From Acidimicrobiales bacterium (GTDB taxonomy: Bacteria; Actinomycetota; Acidimicrobiia; Acidimicrobiales; Aldehydirespiratoraceae): a stretch of DNA of 64,000 nucleotides. The DNA lies in contig JAJCXY010000081.1 of the NCBI GenBank assembly GCA_029263215.1, positions 1 to 64,000 of the forward strand, written 5' to 3'. The position numbers were made by a program, and so were the translations under genes. The notes beneath the pieces are model-generated. The model ran no database searches and had not been told where the DNA came from. It worked only from the letters and a program-made list of their open reading frames with translations. Shown here one piece after another: positions 50,208 to 59,165 of the stretch (its first letter is position 1; each line of letters begins with the position of its first letter).

Positions 50208-51188
50208 GTGACCTTTCCGCAGCGCCGCCTCCGCCGTCTTCGCCGAACCCCCGCACTCAGACGGATGGTCCGCGAGACCCGGCTCCACCCCGACGACCTC
50301 ATCGCTCCGCTGTTCGTGCGCGAGGGCATCGACGAGGCACGGCCGATCGGGTCGCTACCAGGCCAGTTTCAACACACCCGCGAGTCGCTTCGCCGAGAGG
50401 TCGGTGAGCTGAAGGATCTCGGTGTACCGGCGGTGATGCTGTTCGGTGTCCCCCAACACAAGGACCATGAAGGGTCCGAGGCTTTCAACCCCGAAGGCAT
50501 AGTGCAGCTCGCCATCCAGGATCTACGCGACGACCACGGCGACGATCTCGTGATCATCCCCGACCTGTGCGTCGATGAATACACCGACCACGGCCACTGT
50601 GGGGTGCTCGACGATTCAGGTCAGCCCGACAACGACGTCACATTGGAGATCTACGAACAGGTCGCCGTTGCCCAGGCCGTGGCGGGTGCCGACATTGTCG
50701 CTCCGAGCGGGATGATGGATGGCCAGGTGTTCGCGATCCGAGAAGCCCTCGACGACGCCGGCTTCGACCAGGTCGCCATCCTCGCCTACGCCGCCAAGTA
50801 CGCCACCGCCCTCTACGGCCCCTTCCGCGACGCAGTCGACGTCACCATCGTCGGAGGCGGCGACCGAAAGGGATACCAGCAAGACGTCGCCAACGCCCGC
50901 GAGGCGATGGAAGAGATCCGCGAAGACATCGGAGAGGGTGCCGACATCGTGATGGTTAAGCCGGCCATGCCCTACCTCGATGTGATCTCGCGGGCACGAG
51001 CCGAGATCGACATTCCCCTGGCCGCCTACCACGTGAGTGGTGAATACGCGATGGTGCACGCCGCGGCCCTTCAAGGCTGGCTCGAACTCGAGCCGGTGGC
51101 GTTCGAACACATCGGCGCCGTCAAGCGGGCTGGAGCCGACATCATCCTCACCTATTTCTCCCGCCTCATTGCCGAAGGACTCCAGTGA
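50208..51188 (+). CDS. hemB: Porphobilinogen synthase (delta-aminolevulinic acid dehydratase)
   Basis: 326 residues from GTG 50208. It joins two aminolevulinates. The metal loop is DLCVDEYTDHGHCGV: C121 and C131 are kept but the middle Cys of the Zn type is D123, a mixed site known in some actinobacteria. Catalytic lysines lie in LAYAAKYATALYGPFRDA and in VMVKPAMPYLDVISRA. The C-terminal YHVSGEYAMVHAAALQGWL is standard. It overlaps hemL by 4 bases (GTGA). Confidence 0.96.
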   Translation: MTFPQRRLRRLRRTPALRRMVRETRLHPDDLIAPLFVREGIDEARPIGSLPGQFQHTRESLRREVGELKDLGVPAVMLFGVPQHKDHEGSEAFNPEGIVQLAIQDLRDDHGDDLVIIPDLCVDEYTDHGHCGVLDDSGQPDNDVTLEIYEQVAVAQAVAGADIVAPSGMMDGQVFAIREALDDAGFDQVAILAYAAKYATALYGPFRDAVDVTIVGGGDRKGYQQDVANAREAMEEIREDIGEGADIVMVKPAMPYLDVISRARAEIDIPLAAYHVSGEYAMVHAAALQGWLELEPVAFEHIGAVKRAGADIILTYFSRLIAEGLQ

Positions 51189-52462
51189 CCGAGCCAAGAA
51201 CCCGCGTCGTGTCCAACGAATCTCTTTTTGATCGCGCCCAGGCCGTCATTCCGGGAGGGGTCAACTCGCCGGTGCGGGCGTTCGGGTCGGTGGGTGGCAC
51301 CCCCTATTTCGTGGCGCGGGCCGAGGGTCCGTTCGTGTTCGACGTGGAGGGACGCCGCTACATCGACTATGTGCAGAGTTACGGCCCCTCGATCCTTGGT
51401 CATGCTCACCCCGCGATTATCGCCGCCGTCACCGATGCGGCGACCGGAGGCACCAGCTACGGCGCCCCCACCGAAAACGAAGTTCTCATTGCCGAGGAGA
51501 TGACTTCTCGGGTGGAGGGGCTCGACAAGATACGTCTCGTTTCGAGCGGTACCGAGGCCACCATGTCGGCCATCCGACTGGCCCGGGGCACCACCGGCCG
51601 TGACCGCATTATCAAGTTCGCGGGCAACTATCACGGCCACTCCGACTCCTTGCTCGTCGCCGGCGGCTCTGGGATTGCTCAGCAGGGTCTTGTGGGATCC
51701 GAAGGAGTCACCGCAGGAGCGGTGGCCGACACGATCGTCGCCCCCTACAACCAGATCCCCGAGATCGACGACACCGTTGCGGTGGTTTGCATCGAGCCCA
51801 TCGCCGCCAACATGGGTCTCATCGGTCCGGCCCCGGGATTTCTCGAAGGGCTGAGGGCTGCCTGCGACGACGCCGGGGCCCTCCTCATGTTCGATGAGGT
51901 CATCACCGGCTTCCGGCTTTGTCGCGGCGGCGCGGCCGAGTTCTTCGGAGTTCAACCCGACATCTGGTGCTTCGGCAAGGTGATCGGCGGCGGACTTCCG
52001 ATGGGAGCGTTCGGCGCGTCACACGAGATCATGGGCAACCTCGCCCCGCTGGGCGGTGTCTACCAGGCGGGCACCCTGTCGGGAAATCCGCTTGCCACCG
52101 CAGCCGGCCTGGCAGCCATGCTCCATCTCACCGTCGATGCCTACGCCCAGCTCACCGCCATCGCCACCCGACTAGGCGACGGGATGCAGGCCGCCTTCGA
52201 CAAGGCGGGCGTGGATGCTGTCGTGCCGCGTATCGGACCCCTGCTCGGCCTCTTCTTCACCGCCGAGGCCCCTACTGAGTTCGAATCGGCAAAGGCAGCG
52301 GCCGACAACGGCGTCTACCCGCGCTTTTTTCACGGAATGCTCGAAAGGGGAGTGGCGCTCGCGCCTGGTGCCTATGAGGCGATCTTCCCATCGCTGGCGC
52401 ACACCGACGCGGAGATCGACGCCACCATCGATGCCGTCACCGAGGTAGTCGCAACACTCTGA
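51185..52462 (+). CDS. hemL: Glutamate-1-semialdehyde 2,1-aminomutase
   Basis: 425 residues. It is the PLP/PMP enzyme that turns glutamate semialdehyde into aminolevulinate. The Schiff-base Lys is K265 in WCFGKVIGGGLPMGAFGA. Other marks are VIPGGVNSPVRAFGSVGGTP, GTEATMSAIRLARGTTGRD, KFAGNYHGHSD, LLMFDEVITGFRL and YQAGTLSGNPLATAAGL. With hemA it confirms the C5 route. It is the last gene of the heme group; a twin palindrome begins 15 bases after its stop. Confidence 0.97.
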   Translation: MTEPRTRVVSNESLFDRAQAVIPGGVNSPVRAFGSVGGTPYFVARAEGPFVFDVEGRRYIDYVQSYGPSILGHAHPAIIAAVTDAATGGTSYGAPTENEVLIAEEMTSRVEGLDKIRLVSSGTEATMSAIRLARGTTGRDRIIKFAGNYHGHSDSLLVAGGSGIAQQGLVGSEGVTAGAVADTIVAPYNQIPEIDDTVAVVCIEPIAANMGLIGPAPGFLEGLRAACDDAGALLMFDEVITGFRLCRGGAAEFFGVQPDIWCFGKVIGGGLPMGAFGASHEIMGNLAPLGGVYQAGTLSGNPLATAAGLAAMLHLTVDAYAQLTAIATRLGDGMQAAFDKAGVDAVVPRIGPLLGLFFTAEAPTEFESAKAAADNGVYPRFFHGMLERGVALAPGAYEAIFPSLAHTDAEIDATIDAVTEVVATL

Positions 52463-52476
52463 GCGGCGCCCTACTC

Positions 52477-52523
52477 TTTTCTGAGCGCGTACGCGCGCTT
52501 TGCGCGCGAAAGCGCTCAGAAAA
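52477..52523. repeat. Palindromic element, left copy beside the YceI gene
   Basis: The arms TTTTCTGAGCGC (52477-52488) and GCGCTCAGAAAA (52512-52523) are perfect complements. Inside them lies a second GCGCGC-TTT-GCGCGC stem. The T-run is on the outside of the left arm and the A-run on the outside of the right arm, so it is not laid out like a simple rho-independent terminator for hemL. A closely related element lies 886 bases further on, after the YceI gene. Confidence 0.75.
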
Positions 52524-52588
52524 TCCCCTTCTGGCCCTGGGTCAGGGTCTTGGGGGATTGGTGACGCGGGTTTGGATGAGGAGATTTG

Positions 52589-53407
52589 ATGAGCAAGAAG
52601 AGGGTGTTGGGTGGCGCGGTCGTGGTGCTTGCGATCGTGGGTATCGGTGTGTGGTGGCTCGTCTTCAAAGACGAGGCACCCGCGGCGGTCGATCTCACCG
52701 CGGCTGCGGATCAACTCGACGAGGACCTCGCTGCCGCGGAGGAAGTGCCCGATGAGGACCCGGTCGAGGCCGACGAAGAGCCGGAGGCCTCCGAAAAACC
52801 CGAAGCCCGCGACTCCGACGAAGTCATCGTCGATGATCCCATCGAAGAGGGCATCGACGGCACGTGGATCGTCGATGATGAGATCGGTTCGTTCGACTTC
52901 GAAACCGCGAGCGGCAGCTTCGCCGGCTTCCGCGTCGATGAGGAACTGGTCGTGGGCGCGGTCACCGCGGTAGGGAGGAGCGGTGGAGTGAGCGGCTCAC
53001 TCAGGATCGAGGACGGCGACCTCGTGGCCGCGGAGGTCACTGTCGACATGACCACGATCGTCTCCAATGACAGCCGGCGGGAACGAGCGATTCGCGGCGC
53101 CCTGAGCACTTCGGAGTTTCCCACTGCGAGCTTTGTGCTCACCGAGCCCGTAGCGCTCGGCGATGGTGTCGCAGACGGCGAGGAGGTGACGGTGCAGGCT
53201 CGGGGAGATCTCACGATCAAGGGGATAACCCGGGCGGTCACCTTCTCCATCGGTGCCGTTGTTCGCGGCGATGGCGTGGGTGTGGTTGTCGGTTCGGCCG
53301 ACATCGTCTGGGCCGATTTCGATGTCTCGACGCCATCGGCGGCCATCGTTGTATCGGTGGCCGATGAAGGAGTCGTCGAGTTTCAACTAGTGGTAGCCAA
53401 ACCCTGA
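52589..53407 (+). CDS. YceI-family protein with N-terminal membrane anchor
   Basis: 272 residues from ATG 52589 with GAGGAG 5 bases upstream. Residues about 5-23 form a membrane anchor (VLGGAVVVLAIVGIGVWWLVF). An acidic, disordered linker (DEDPVEADEEPEASEKPEA) follows to about residue 85. From there is the YceI lipocalin-like barrel (GTWIVDDEIGSFDFETASGS, VTVDMTTIVSNDSRRERAIRG, TSEFPTASFVLTE, LTIKGITRAVTF). YceI proteins bind polyisoprenoid or similar lipids outside the cell. The gene is framed by two copies of one palindrome and looks like a self-contained cassette. Confidence 0.88.
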   Translation: MSKKRVLGGAVVVLAIVGIGVWWLVFKDEAPAAVDLTAAADQLDEDLAAAEEVPDEDPVEADEEPEASEKPEARDSDEVIVDDPIEEGIDGTWIVDDEIGSFDFETASGSFAGFRVDEELVVGAVTAVGRSGGVSGSLRIEDGDLVAAEVTVDMTTIVSNDSRRERAIRGALSTSEFPTASFVLTEPVALGDGVADGEEVTVQARGDLTIKGITRAVTFSIGAVVRGDGVGVVVGSADIVWADFDVSTPSAAIVVSVADEGVVEFQLVVAKP

Positions 53408-53408
53408 C

Positions 53409-53455
53409 TTTTCTGAGCGCTGACGCGCGCTATGCGCGCGTCAGCGCTCAGAAAA
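53409..53455. repeat. Palindromic element, right copy beside the YceI gene
   Basis: A perfect 22-base inverted repeat (53409-53430 and 53434-53455) with a TAT loop. It starts TTTTCTGAGCGC and ends GCGCTCAGAAAA, the same outer 12 bases as the left copy. It begins one base after the YceI stop. The strong stem could stop transcription but has no T-run after it on either strand; it looks more like a mobile or dispersed palindrome. Confidence 0.8.
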
Positions 53456-53503
53456 GCCGGGGTTTCTGGTCCCGAGAAGGGTCGGGACCTAGGGTCGCGG
53501 GCC

Positions 53504-54574
53504 ATGGCCATTCCTTCGACGCTTGCCGATATCGACGCAGACTTCCTCAGTGAGGTACTCGCCCGGCCGGTAGCCGATGTCTCCGGTGAGCGGATCGCGG
53601 TGGGGGAGGGATTTCTCGGAGAGCTCGCCCGCCTCACGCTCACCTACGCCGATGGTGCCGAGGGTCCGGCCACCGTGATCGCCAAGATCCCCACCAGCGA
53701 CTCGGGGCTCAAGCCCCTCGGCGTGATGCTCAACGTCTACGACCGTGAGAGTCGTGCCTATGACGAGGTGATTCCTCAGCTGACCTTGAGGACTCCTCGT
53801 GCGTTCTACAATGGGGCCGAGCCTGCCGATGAGCAGTACTGCCTCATCCTCGAAGACGTCGGCCACCTGCGAGCCGGTGACCAACACGCCGGTGGAACGC
53901 TGGAGGAGGCGCGGGCGGTGATGGTTGCGGCCGCCGGCCTGCACGGCCGGTGGTGGGATCGCACCGATGGGCTCGACTGGGTACCGCCGATCGACAGTCC
54001 GCTCAACCTGAGTCTTCAGGGCATGTACGAGCAGGCGTTCCCCCAGATGGTCGACCAGTTGGGCGACATGCTCGGCGTCGAGACGCTCGCTCATATCGAA
54101 GCGTGGATTCCGACCTGCCGAGACATGCTCACCGCATACGGCGAGATGAGCCGAACCCTGGTGCACAACGATTTCAGGTTCGACAACATGTTCTTCGACG
54201 GCGATGAGTTGGTGCTGATCGACTGGCAGACGATCGGTCGCGGCGATGGGCTGGGCGACCTGTGCCCCTTCCTGGGCAGCAATTTCGACAGCGAACTGCG
54301 CCGGGCCCACGAAACCGATCTGCTCCGGCTGTATCACCGCACCATCACCGAGATGGATGCCGGCTTCGGTGATTTCGAAGACCTCTTCACCAGCTACCGG
54401 ATATCACTCAACTTCTGGCTCACCCAATGGTGCTTCGGCTTGGTCAGCACCGGCGACACCACTGCCAGGGGGCGCCAACTGTTCGAGCGGGCCGTCGTCA
54501 GGCTGGCCGATGCCACGCGCCAACATGAGACTTGGGAACTCACCGGCGATCATTCGTGGCGGCCGCGGGTTTGA
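53504..54574 (+). CDS. Aminoglycoside phosphotransferase/EcKinase-like kinase
   Basis: 356 residues from ATG 53504; the open frame before it runs through the right palindrome and is probably not coding. Kinase-like marks are VGEGFLGELARLTLTY, VIAKIPTSDSG (ATP Lys), the catalytic LVHNDFRFDNMFFDG (HxDxxxxN) and LIDWQTIGRGDGLGD (metal Asp). The lobe order matches the choline/aminoglycoside kinase fold. Many actinobacterial members are unassigned. It converges on pgi with a one-base gap. Substrate unknown. Confidence 0.82.
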   Translation: MAIPSTLADIDADFLSEVLARPVADVSGERIAVGEGFLGELARLTLTYADGAEGPATVIAKIPTSDSGLKPLGVMLNVYDRESRAYDEVIPQLTLRTPRAFYNGAEPADEQYCLILEDVGHLRAGDQHAGGTLEEARAVMVAAAGLHGRWWDRTDGLDWVPPIDSPLNLSLQGMYEQAFPQMVDQLGDMLGVETLAHIEAWIPTCRDMLTAYGEMSRTLVHNDFRFDNMFFDGDELVLIDWQTIGRGDGLGDLCPFLGSNFDSELRRAHETDLLRLYHRTITEMDAGFGDFEDLFTSYRISLNFWLTQWCFGLVSTGDTTARGRQLFERAVVRLADATRQHETWELTGDHSWRPRV

Positions 54575-54575
54575 G

Positions 54576-56216
54576 TCAGGCGCGCCCGCGCATCGTGCGG
54601 TAGCGACTGATCAGGGCATTGGTGGATTCGTCATGAGCGAGAGCAGGCGGGGACTCGGAGTTGAGCTCGGGCAGGATCGCCAGAGCGAGCACCTTGCCGA
54701 GTTCGACGCCCCACTGGTCGAAGGAGTTGAGTCCCCACACCGCGCCCTGGGTGAACACCTGGTGTTCGTAGAGGGCGATCAGTTGGCCGAGCACTGACGG
54801 GGTGAGGGCCGGCGCCGTGATAGTGGTGGACGGTCGATTGCCCGGGAAGGTGCGATGGCTCACCAGGGCGGGATCCACACCGGTGGCCGCGACCTCGTCG
54901 GCGGTCTTGCCGAAGGCGAGCGCTTCAGACTGGGCGAAGCAGTTGGCCACGAGGAGATCGTGGTGGTCGTCGATCCCGGTGAAGTCGCTGCGGTGGTGAT
55001 CGGGACTGGCAAACACGATGAAGTCGGCCGGCACGACCGTGGTGCCCTGGTGGAGGAGCTGGTGAAAGGAGTGTTGACCGTTGGTGCCGGGTTCGCCCCA
55101 CACGATCGGGCCGGTCTCGTAGGTGACCGGGGTGCCGTCGGCTCGCACCTGCTTCCCGTTGGATTCCATGTCGAGCTGTTGGAGGTAGGCGGGGAACCGG
55201 TGGAGGTAGTGCGAGTAGGGGAGGACGGCTCGGGTGGGCAGTGAGCAGAAGCTGCGGTACCAGACTTCGATGAGCCCCAGCAGGGCGGGCACGTTGTGTT
55301 GCAAGGGCATCGAGACGAAGTGCTCGTCGACCGCGTGGAACCCGGCGAGCATCCGTTGAAACCCTTCGGCGCCGATGGCGAGCATGAGCGAGAGGCCGAT
55401 GGCGGAGTCCATCGAGTAGCGGCCGCCGACCCAGTCCCAGAAGCCGAACATGTTGGCGGTGTCGATTCCGAACTCGGCCACCGCCTCGCCGTTGGTGGAG
55501 ACCGCCACAAAGTGCTTGGCGACCGCATCCTGACCGAGTTGATCGACGAGCCAGCGGCGGGCGGAGTGTGCGTTGGTGAGGGTCTCCTGGGTGGTGAAGG
55601 TCTTCGAGGAGATCACGAACATGGTGGTGGCGGGATCGAGTCCGGTGAGAGCGGCCACCAGGTCGCTGCCATCGACGTTCGAAACGAACCGGCAGCGCAG
55701 GCGATCGTGGCGAAAAGCGGCCAGGGCTTCGTAGGCCATGACCGGTCCGAGGTCGGAGCCTCCGATGCCGATGTTGACGACGGTGTGGATCGGGCGACCG
55801 GTGTGGCCGGTCCAGTCGCCGTCGCGGACCCGGTCGGTGAACGCCGTCATCTGGCGCAATACTCGATGGACGTCGCCGACGATGTCTACGCCGTCGAGTT
55901 CGATCACCCGATCGGCGGGGGCTCGCAGAGCCGTGTGGAGCACGGCTCGGTCTTCTGTGGTGTTGATGTGCTCGCCACTCACCATGGCGCGGATTTGTCC
56001 GGAGAGGTCGGCCCGGTCGGCGAGAGCGAGGAGATCGGCGACGGTGGCATCGGTGATGCGGTGCTTCGACCAGTCGACGACGAGGTCACCGACTGTCGAG
56101 GTCATGCGCTCGGCTCGGCCGGGGTCGTCGGCGAACAGGGCGCGTAGCTGCAGCCCGGCGAAATCGGTGCCTCGGGCGGTGAGGCTCATCCATTCTTCGC
56201 TCGTTGTGATGTCCAC
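54576..56216 (-). CDS. pgi: Glucose-6-phosphate isomerase
   Basis: 546 residues, the normal long bacterial form. Phosphate-binding [34 protein letters not shown] and the catalytic block [17 protein letters not shown] are all seen, as is the C-terminal [15 protein letters not shown] with the active-site Lys. It interconverts glucose-6-phosphate and fructose-6-phosphate. Single gene, tail-to-tail with the kinase-like gene and head-to-head with the HELSH protein. Confidence 0.96.
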   Translation of the reverse strand: MDITTSEEWMSLTARGTDFAGLQLRALFADDPGRAERMTSTVGDLVVDWSKHRITDATVADLLALADRADLSGQIRAMVSGEHINTTEDRAVLHTALRAPADRVIELDGVDIVGDVHRVLRQMTAFTDRVRDGDWTGHTGRPIHTVVNIGIGGSDLGPVMAYEALAAFRHDRLRCRFVSNVDGSDLVAALTGLDPATTMFVISSKTFTTQETLTNAHSARRWLVDQLGQDAVAKHFVAVSTNGEAVAEFGIDTANMFGFWDWVGGRYSMDSAIGLSLMLAIGAEGFQRMLAGFHAVDEHFVSMPLQHNVPALLGLIEVWYRSFCSLPTRAVLPYSHYLHRFPAYLQQLDMESNGKQVRADGTPVTYETGPIVWGEPGTNGQHSFHQLLHQGTTVVPADFIVFASPDHHRSDFTGIDDHHDLLVANCFAQSEALAFGKTADEVAATGVDPALVSHRTFPGNRPSTTITAPALTPSVLGQLIALYEHQVFTQGAVWGLNSFDQWGVELGKVLALAILPELNSESPPALAHDESTNALISRYRTMRGRA

Positions 56217-56364
56217 GTGTCTCCTCGGCGTCGCCCCTGTGATCGGTCCGCTTCGACCGTGGGACCCATGTTCGCGGGTCCGGGTCCGCGGACTGGTGAC
56301 CCACCGCTCAGAGTCGTTTGCCCCATGCGCGGCGCCGGGCGATTCTCCTAGCCTTGGGGACTAG

Positions 56365-57150
56365 ATGTTCCCCGCTTCCAGATGGCTCCTGGTCACTGCT
56401 TTGGCAGTGGCGCTAGCAAGCTCTCTCGTCGCGTACTCGGCGGGGGCCTTCTCGCCCCGGCAGGTCACGACCCAGGTGGGTGAGGCGGGGGTCGCCCTGG
56501 GTGACGACACTGCTCGTGCCGTCGAGCGTGTTGCCTATCGCCAAGATGTGGTGAGGCTGGGTGATGTGGTCGTGGTGGACGGAGTCCCCCGCGAACCGAT
56601 CACCGATCCCGACATCGCGGAGATGTGGGAGATCGTCGAATCGATCTGGCCCGACTCGCTGGTGGGCGAACTGAGCCAGCTGTCTGTGATCGAAGAGGAG
56701 TCCCGAGGCCTGGTGGGTGTTGTGCACCCGGCTGCCGGTGGCGGGTGGATCCTGAGCCTCGACATCGCCGATATCGACGATCGTGACCTGGTGGTCGAGA
56801 CGATCGTGCACGAGCTGAGCCATGTGGTCACCCTCGACGCCGATGTGTTCGTCTTCGGAGACGCTGAGTGCGACGGCACAATGATCGACCTCGGCTGTGC
56901 AGCCGACGGATCGGTGTTGGCGAACTTCGCCGATTCGTTCTGGCCGGGCGACGTGGGCAGCGATTCGCCGACCGACCATGTGAACGAATACGCGATGAGC
57001 GCCGCTCACGAGGACCTATCCGAGACGTTCACGGCGTGGGTGTTCGGCTGGCCTCTCGAGGGTGAGATGGTGGAAGCGAAGTTGGCTGCGATGGCCGCCG
57101 ACCCTCAGCTCTCGGCCCTAGCCGACGAGCTGGCTGCCCGACTGGGTTGA
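56365..57150 (+). CDS. Secreted putative zinc metallopeptidase (HELSH)
   Basis: 261 residues. Residues about 7-28 form a signal peptide or anchor (LLVTALAVALASSLVAYSAG). The zinc motif HELSH lies near residue 150 in IVHELSHVVTLD, with a likely third ligand Glu in AHEDLSETFTAWVFG about 65 residues later, which is gluzincin-like spacing. Two Cys near 170-180 (AECDGTMIDLGC) may pair outside the cell. I do not recognise the subfamily. It is divergent from pgi and convergent with the cytochrome c gene; the 148-base gap before it shows no clear promoter beyond TAGCCT just upstream of the ATG. Confidence 0.7.
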   Translation: MFPASRWLLVTALAVALASSLVAYSAGAFSPRQVTTQVGEAGVALGDDTARAVERVAYRQDVVRLGDVVVVDGVPREPITDPDIAEMWEIVESIWPDSLVGELSQLSVIEEESRGLVGVVHPAAGGGWILSLDIADIDDRDLVVETIVHELSHVVTLDADVFVFGDAECDGTMIDLGCAADGSVLANFADSFWPGDVGSDSPTDHVNEYAMSAAHEDLSETFTAWVFGWPLEGEMVEAKLAAMAADPQLSALADELAARLG

Positions 57151-57175
57151 TCGGCTCGATTGATCAGCGCTGGTG

Positions 57176-58000
57176 TCAGCCAGCTGCTGATTCGCCGCCG
57201 GCGCCCGCTACAGCGCGAGCCTCGTCGACGATGGCCTGGATCTCTTCGACTGCGACACCGGCCCCCAGATCGAGGCCCTCTTCGTCGATGAGGTGGACGA
57301 CTTCTTCGAGCACGTGGAGCTCGGTCTGCGCCGCTTCGGCTTCGAGACCGCCGTGGGTGAACCGCTCGTAGTAGACGACAGCGACGAGCTCTTCGGCGGA
57401 GAGACTCCCACCGAAGCCCGACATTTGGGCCAGGCCGCCGGGAACTCGGCCGCCACCGGGCCGGGCCGGATCGCCGTAGCCGAGAGGGCTGAGGGCGTCG
57501 GTGCCGGCGGTTCCGTTGGCCACCCAGGCGAGATGATCGGCGATGCCGTCGAAGGCTCCGCCGGCCGCGGCACTCGGGAAGGTGAGCAATACTTCGCCGC
57601 CATTGAGCTGGTGGCCGGTGCCGCCGCCGCCGGTGCCGCCGTGACAACCGGCGCAACTGGTGGCGTAGACCTCGGCGCCTTCGGCCAGCAGGCCTCCGCC
57701 CTCCGCGGGGGGACGTTCGAGATAGCCGACGTAGAAGATGGCCCAGAGGGGCAGGAACAACAGGACAGGAATGATCCAGACCGGAACCCGCTTACGACTG
57801 AGGCCGGCCTCCACGTAGGCGGCGACGGGTTCGGGAGCTGCGGGCTCCTCGGCAATCACGGGAGCAGGGGTGGCCGGCGCGGCGGCCGGGGCGGGCGCGG
57901 CGGCGGGCGCGGCGGCTTCGGCGTCGCCACCTCCCCCTCCGGTCATGCGGGAGCGGGCTTCGGCGGCACGCTTGAGGAGGTGCTCGGGTATTTCGGTCAC
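57176..58000 (-). CDS. Membrane-anchored monoheme cytochrome c with IPEHLLKR N-terminus
   Basis: 274 residues from GTG 58000 with GGAG 8 bases upstream. Residues 1-20 carry TEIPEHLLKRAAEARSRM, followed by a Gly/Ala/Pro-rich stretch, a single membrane span at about 72-93 (VPVWIIPVLLFLPLWAIFYV), then a c-type domain with CAGCH at 116-120 and a probable Met ligand in QMSGFGG. A helical, acidic tail of 70 residues follows the heme domain, which is unusual. It is divergent from the bc-complex genes and probably serves them as electron exit. The same N-terminal motif occurs in the cytochrome b C-terminal subunit. Confidence 0.85.
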   Translation of the reverse strand: MTEIPEHLLKRAAEARSRMTGGGGGDAEAAAPAAAPAPAAAPATPAPVIAEEPAAPEPVAAYVEAGLSRKRVPVWIIPVLLFLPLWAIFYVGYLERPPAEGGGLLAEGAEVYATSCAGCHGGTGGGGTGHQLNGGEVLLTFPSAAAGGAFDGIADHLAWVANGTAGTDALSPLGYGDPARPGGGRVPGGLAQMSGFGGSLSAEELVAVVYYERFTHGGLEAEAAQTELHVLEEVVHLIDEEGLDLGAGVAVEEIQAIVDEARAVAGAGGESAAG

Positions 58001-58272
58001 CTTGGTCTCCGGTGCGGGGTCAGGACAGATTTGTGAGGCGCCTCGACGTGAATCGCGGCAATAGACCTCGTGAGGATAGAGGCAGTGTCGCACGTCCGGC
58101 CAAGTCTGACGAGGAATGTCCCGCGAACGCATTTTTCTGTCCGTTGGTGGTGTTCAGATTGAAAGTGCCGTGGTAGACCGTTCATTCAACCCCGAGGGCT
58201 CCGGTCCAATGGGTCTACACTTGTGCGCGGTTTCACGAAGTACGTGGGTCCCGCCTCCTCCAGGAGCCGAGC

Positions 58273-58725
58273 GTGGTTGCATTCGTACTGTCCTGCATCA
58301 TCGCCTTTGCCGTCACCGGCGGCATCGTCGCGTACGCAAAGAGGCGGTCGGTCGACACCCCCACCACGTGGGGTGAAGCGATGCTCGGATCCCTGGTTGT
58401 TTTCTTCTTGATGTTCTGGGTGTACGGGGTGGTTCCTCACCAGTGGCTCAGCTGGGCCGACAACGAACTCAACTGGCGCGTCGACAAGATCTTCGTCGGC
58501 CCCGGCGGCATTCTCGAGTCCCAGCAAGACGGTGGTTGGTCGCCGATCCGCATCACCTATGTGGTGATCCGCGACCTCGTCGCGGTCGCCATCTATCTCG
58601 TCGCTCTCGGCGGCAACGTCGCTCTCTGGTCGATGTGGCAGAGCCGAGGCGACGGCCAGTCCGAGACGGCACCTGAGCGCTCGGCCTTCGGTCGTCCCCT
58701 CGTAAGGGAGGGTGCCGAGTCGTGA
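58273..58725 (+). CDS. Small membrane protein of the respiratory cluster
   Basis: 150 residues from GTG 58273 with AGGAG 6 bases upstream. Three membrane spans are visible, at about 2-22, 36-55 and 94-117. Between spans 2 and 3 is a soluble loop with many Trp (HQWLSWADNELNW, VGPGGILESQQDGGW). It overlaps the ferredoxin gene by 4 bases (GTGA) and is the first gene of the operon. No family recognised. TACACT at 58216-58221 may be its -10 box in the 272-base divergent gap; nothing else stands out there. Probable extra subunit of the cytochrome bc complex. Confidence 0.72.
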   Translation: MVAFVLSCIIAFAVTGGIVAYAKRRSVDTPTTWGEAMLGSLVVFFLMFWVYGVVPHQWLSWADNELNWRVDKIFVGPGGILESQQDGGWSPIRITYVVIRDLVAVAIYLVALGGNVALWSMWQSRGDGQSETAPERSAFGRPLVREGAES

Positions 58726-59138
58726 CGACGACCGATGCCAATCCGGCGATGCCGGAATTTCGGGATGACTATGTCCTTCAGCAGGTCGACGCGGCATGGC
58801 TGAGCCAGCGGGTGAAGCCGAAGCAGTTCATCCACATCGACCAGTCCGAGTGCATCATGTGCGAGGGCTGCGTCGACATCTGCCCGTGGAAGTGCATCTT
58901 CATGGTGCGCCCCGATGCGATCGACGAAGCGATCGGCACCGAGCAGCCCGGTAGCGATCCCAACGACAGTGTTATTTTCACGATCGACGACGATGTGTGC
59001 ACCCGTTGCGCTCTCTGCGTCGATCGCTGCCCCACCGGGGTCATAATCCTCGGCAAGATCGGCGACGCGCCGGCCGGGGGAGATGCGCACCAGCGCACGA
59101 ACGCACACGGCTACGGATACGGAATGCGGCTCGGCTGA
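58722..59138 (+). CDS. Two-[4Fe-4S] ferredoxin in a cytochrome bc operon
   Basis: 138 residues from GTG 58722. One cluster is held by C44, C47, C50 (CIMCEGC) and C54 with Pro after it (CP); the other by C93, C96, C99 (CTRCALC) and C103 (CP). C58 is an extra Cys. The loop between the cluster motifs is long (38 residues). The N-terminal 40 residues are family-atypical and may dock to the complex. It is translationally coupled to the small membrane protein before it, and cytochrome b follows. Its place suggests that reduced ferredoxin, or a ferredoxin-like relay, exchanges electrons with the quinol:cytochrome c machinery. Confidence 0.88.
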   Translation: MTTTDANPAMPEFRDDYVLQQVDAAWLSQRVKPKQFIHIDQSECIMCEGCVDICPWKCIFMVRPDAIDEAIGTEQPGSDPNDSVIFTIDDDVCTRCALCVDRCPTGVIILGKIGDAPAGGDAHQRTNAHGYGYGMRLG

Positions 59139-59165
59139 GCCGAGCGCAGGAGAAGCAAACAGCAA

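Noticed and set aside
50568-50600. Mixed Cys/Asp metal site in HemB as a novelty
   Set aside because: Similar DLCLDE-type loops are, to my knowledge, common in actinobacterial HemB, so it is noted but not listed as a finding.
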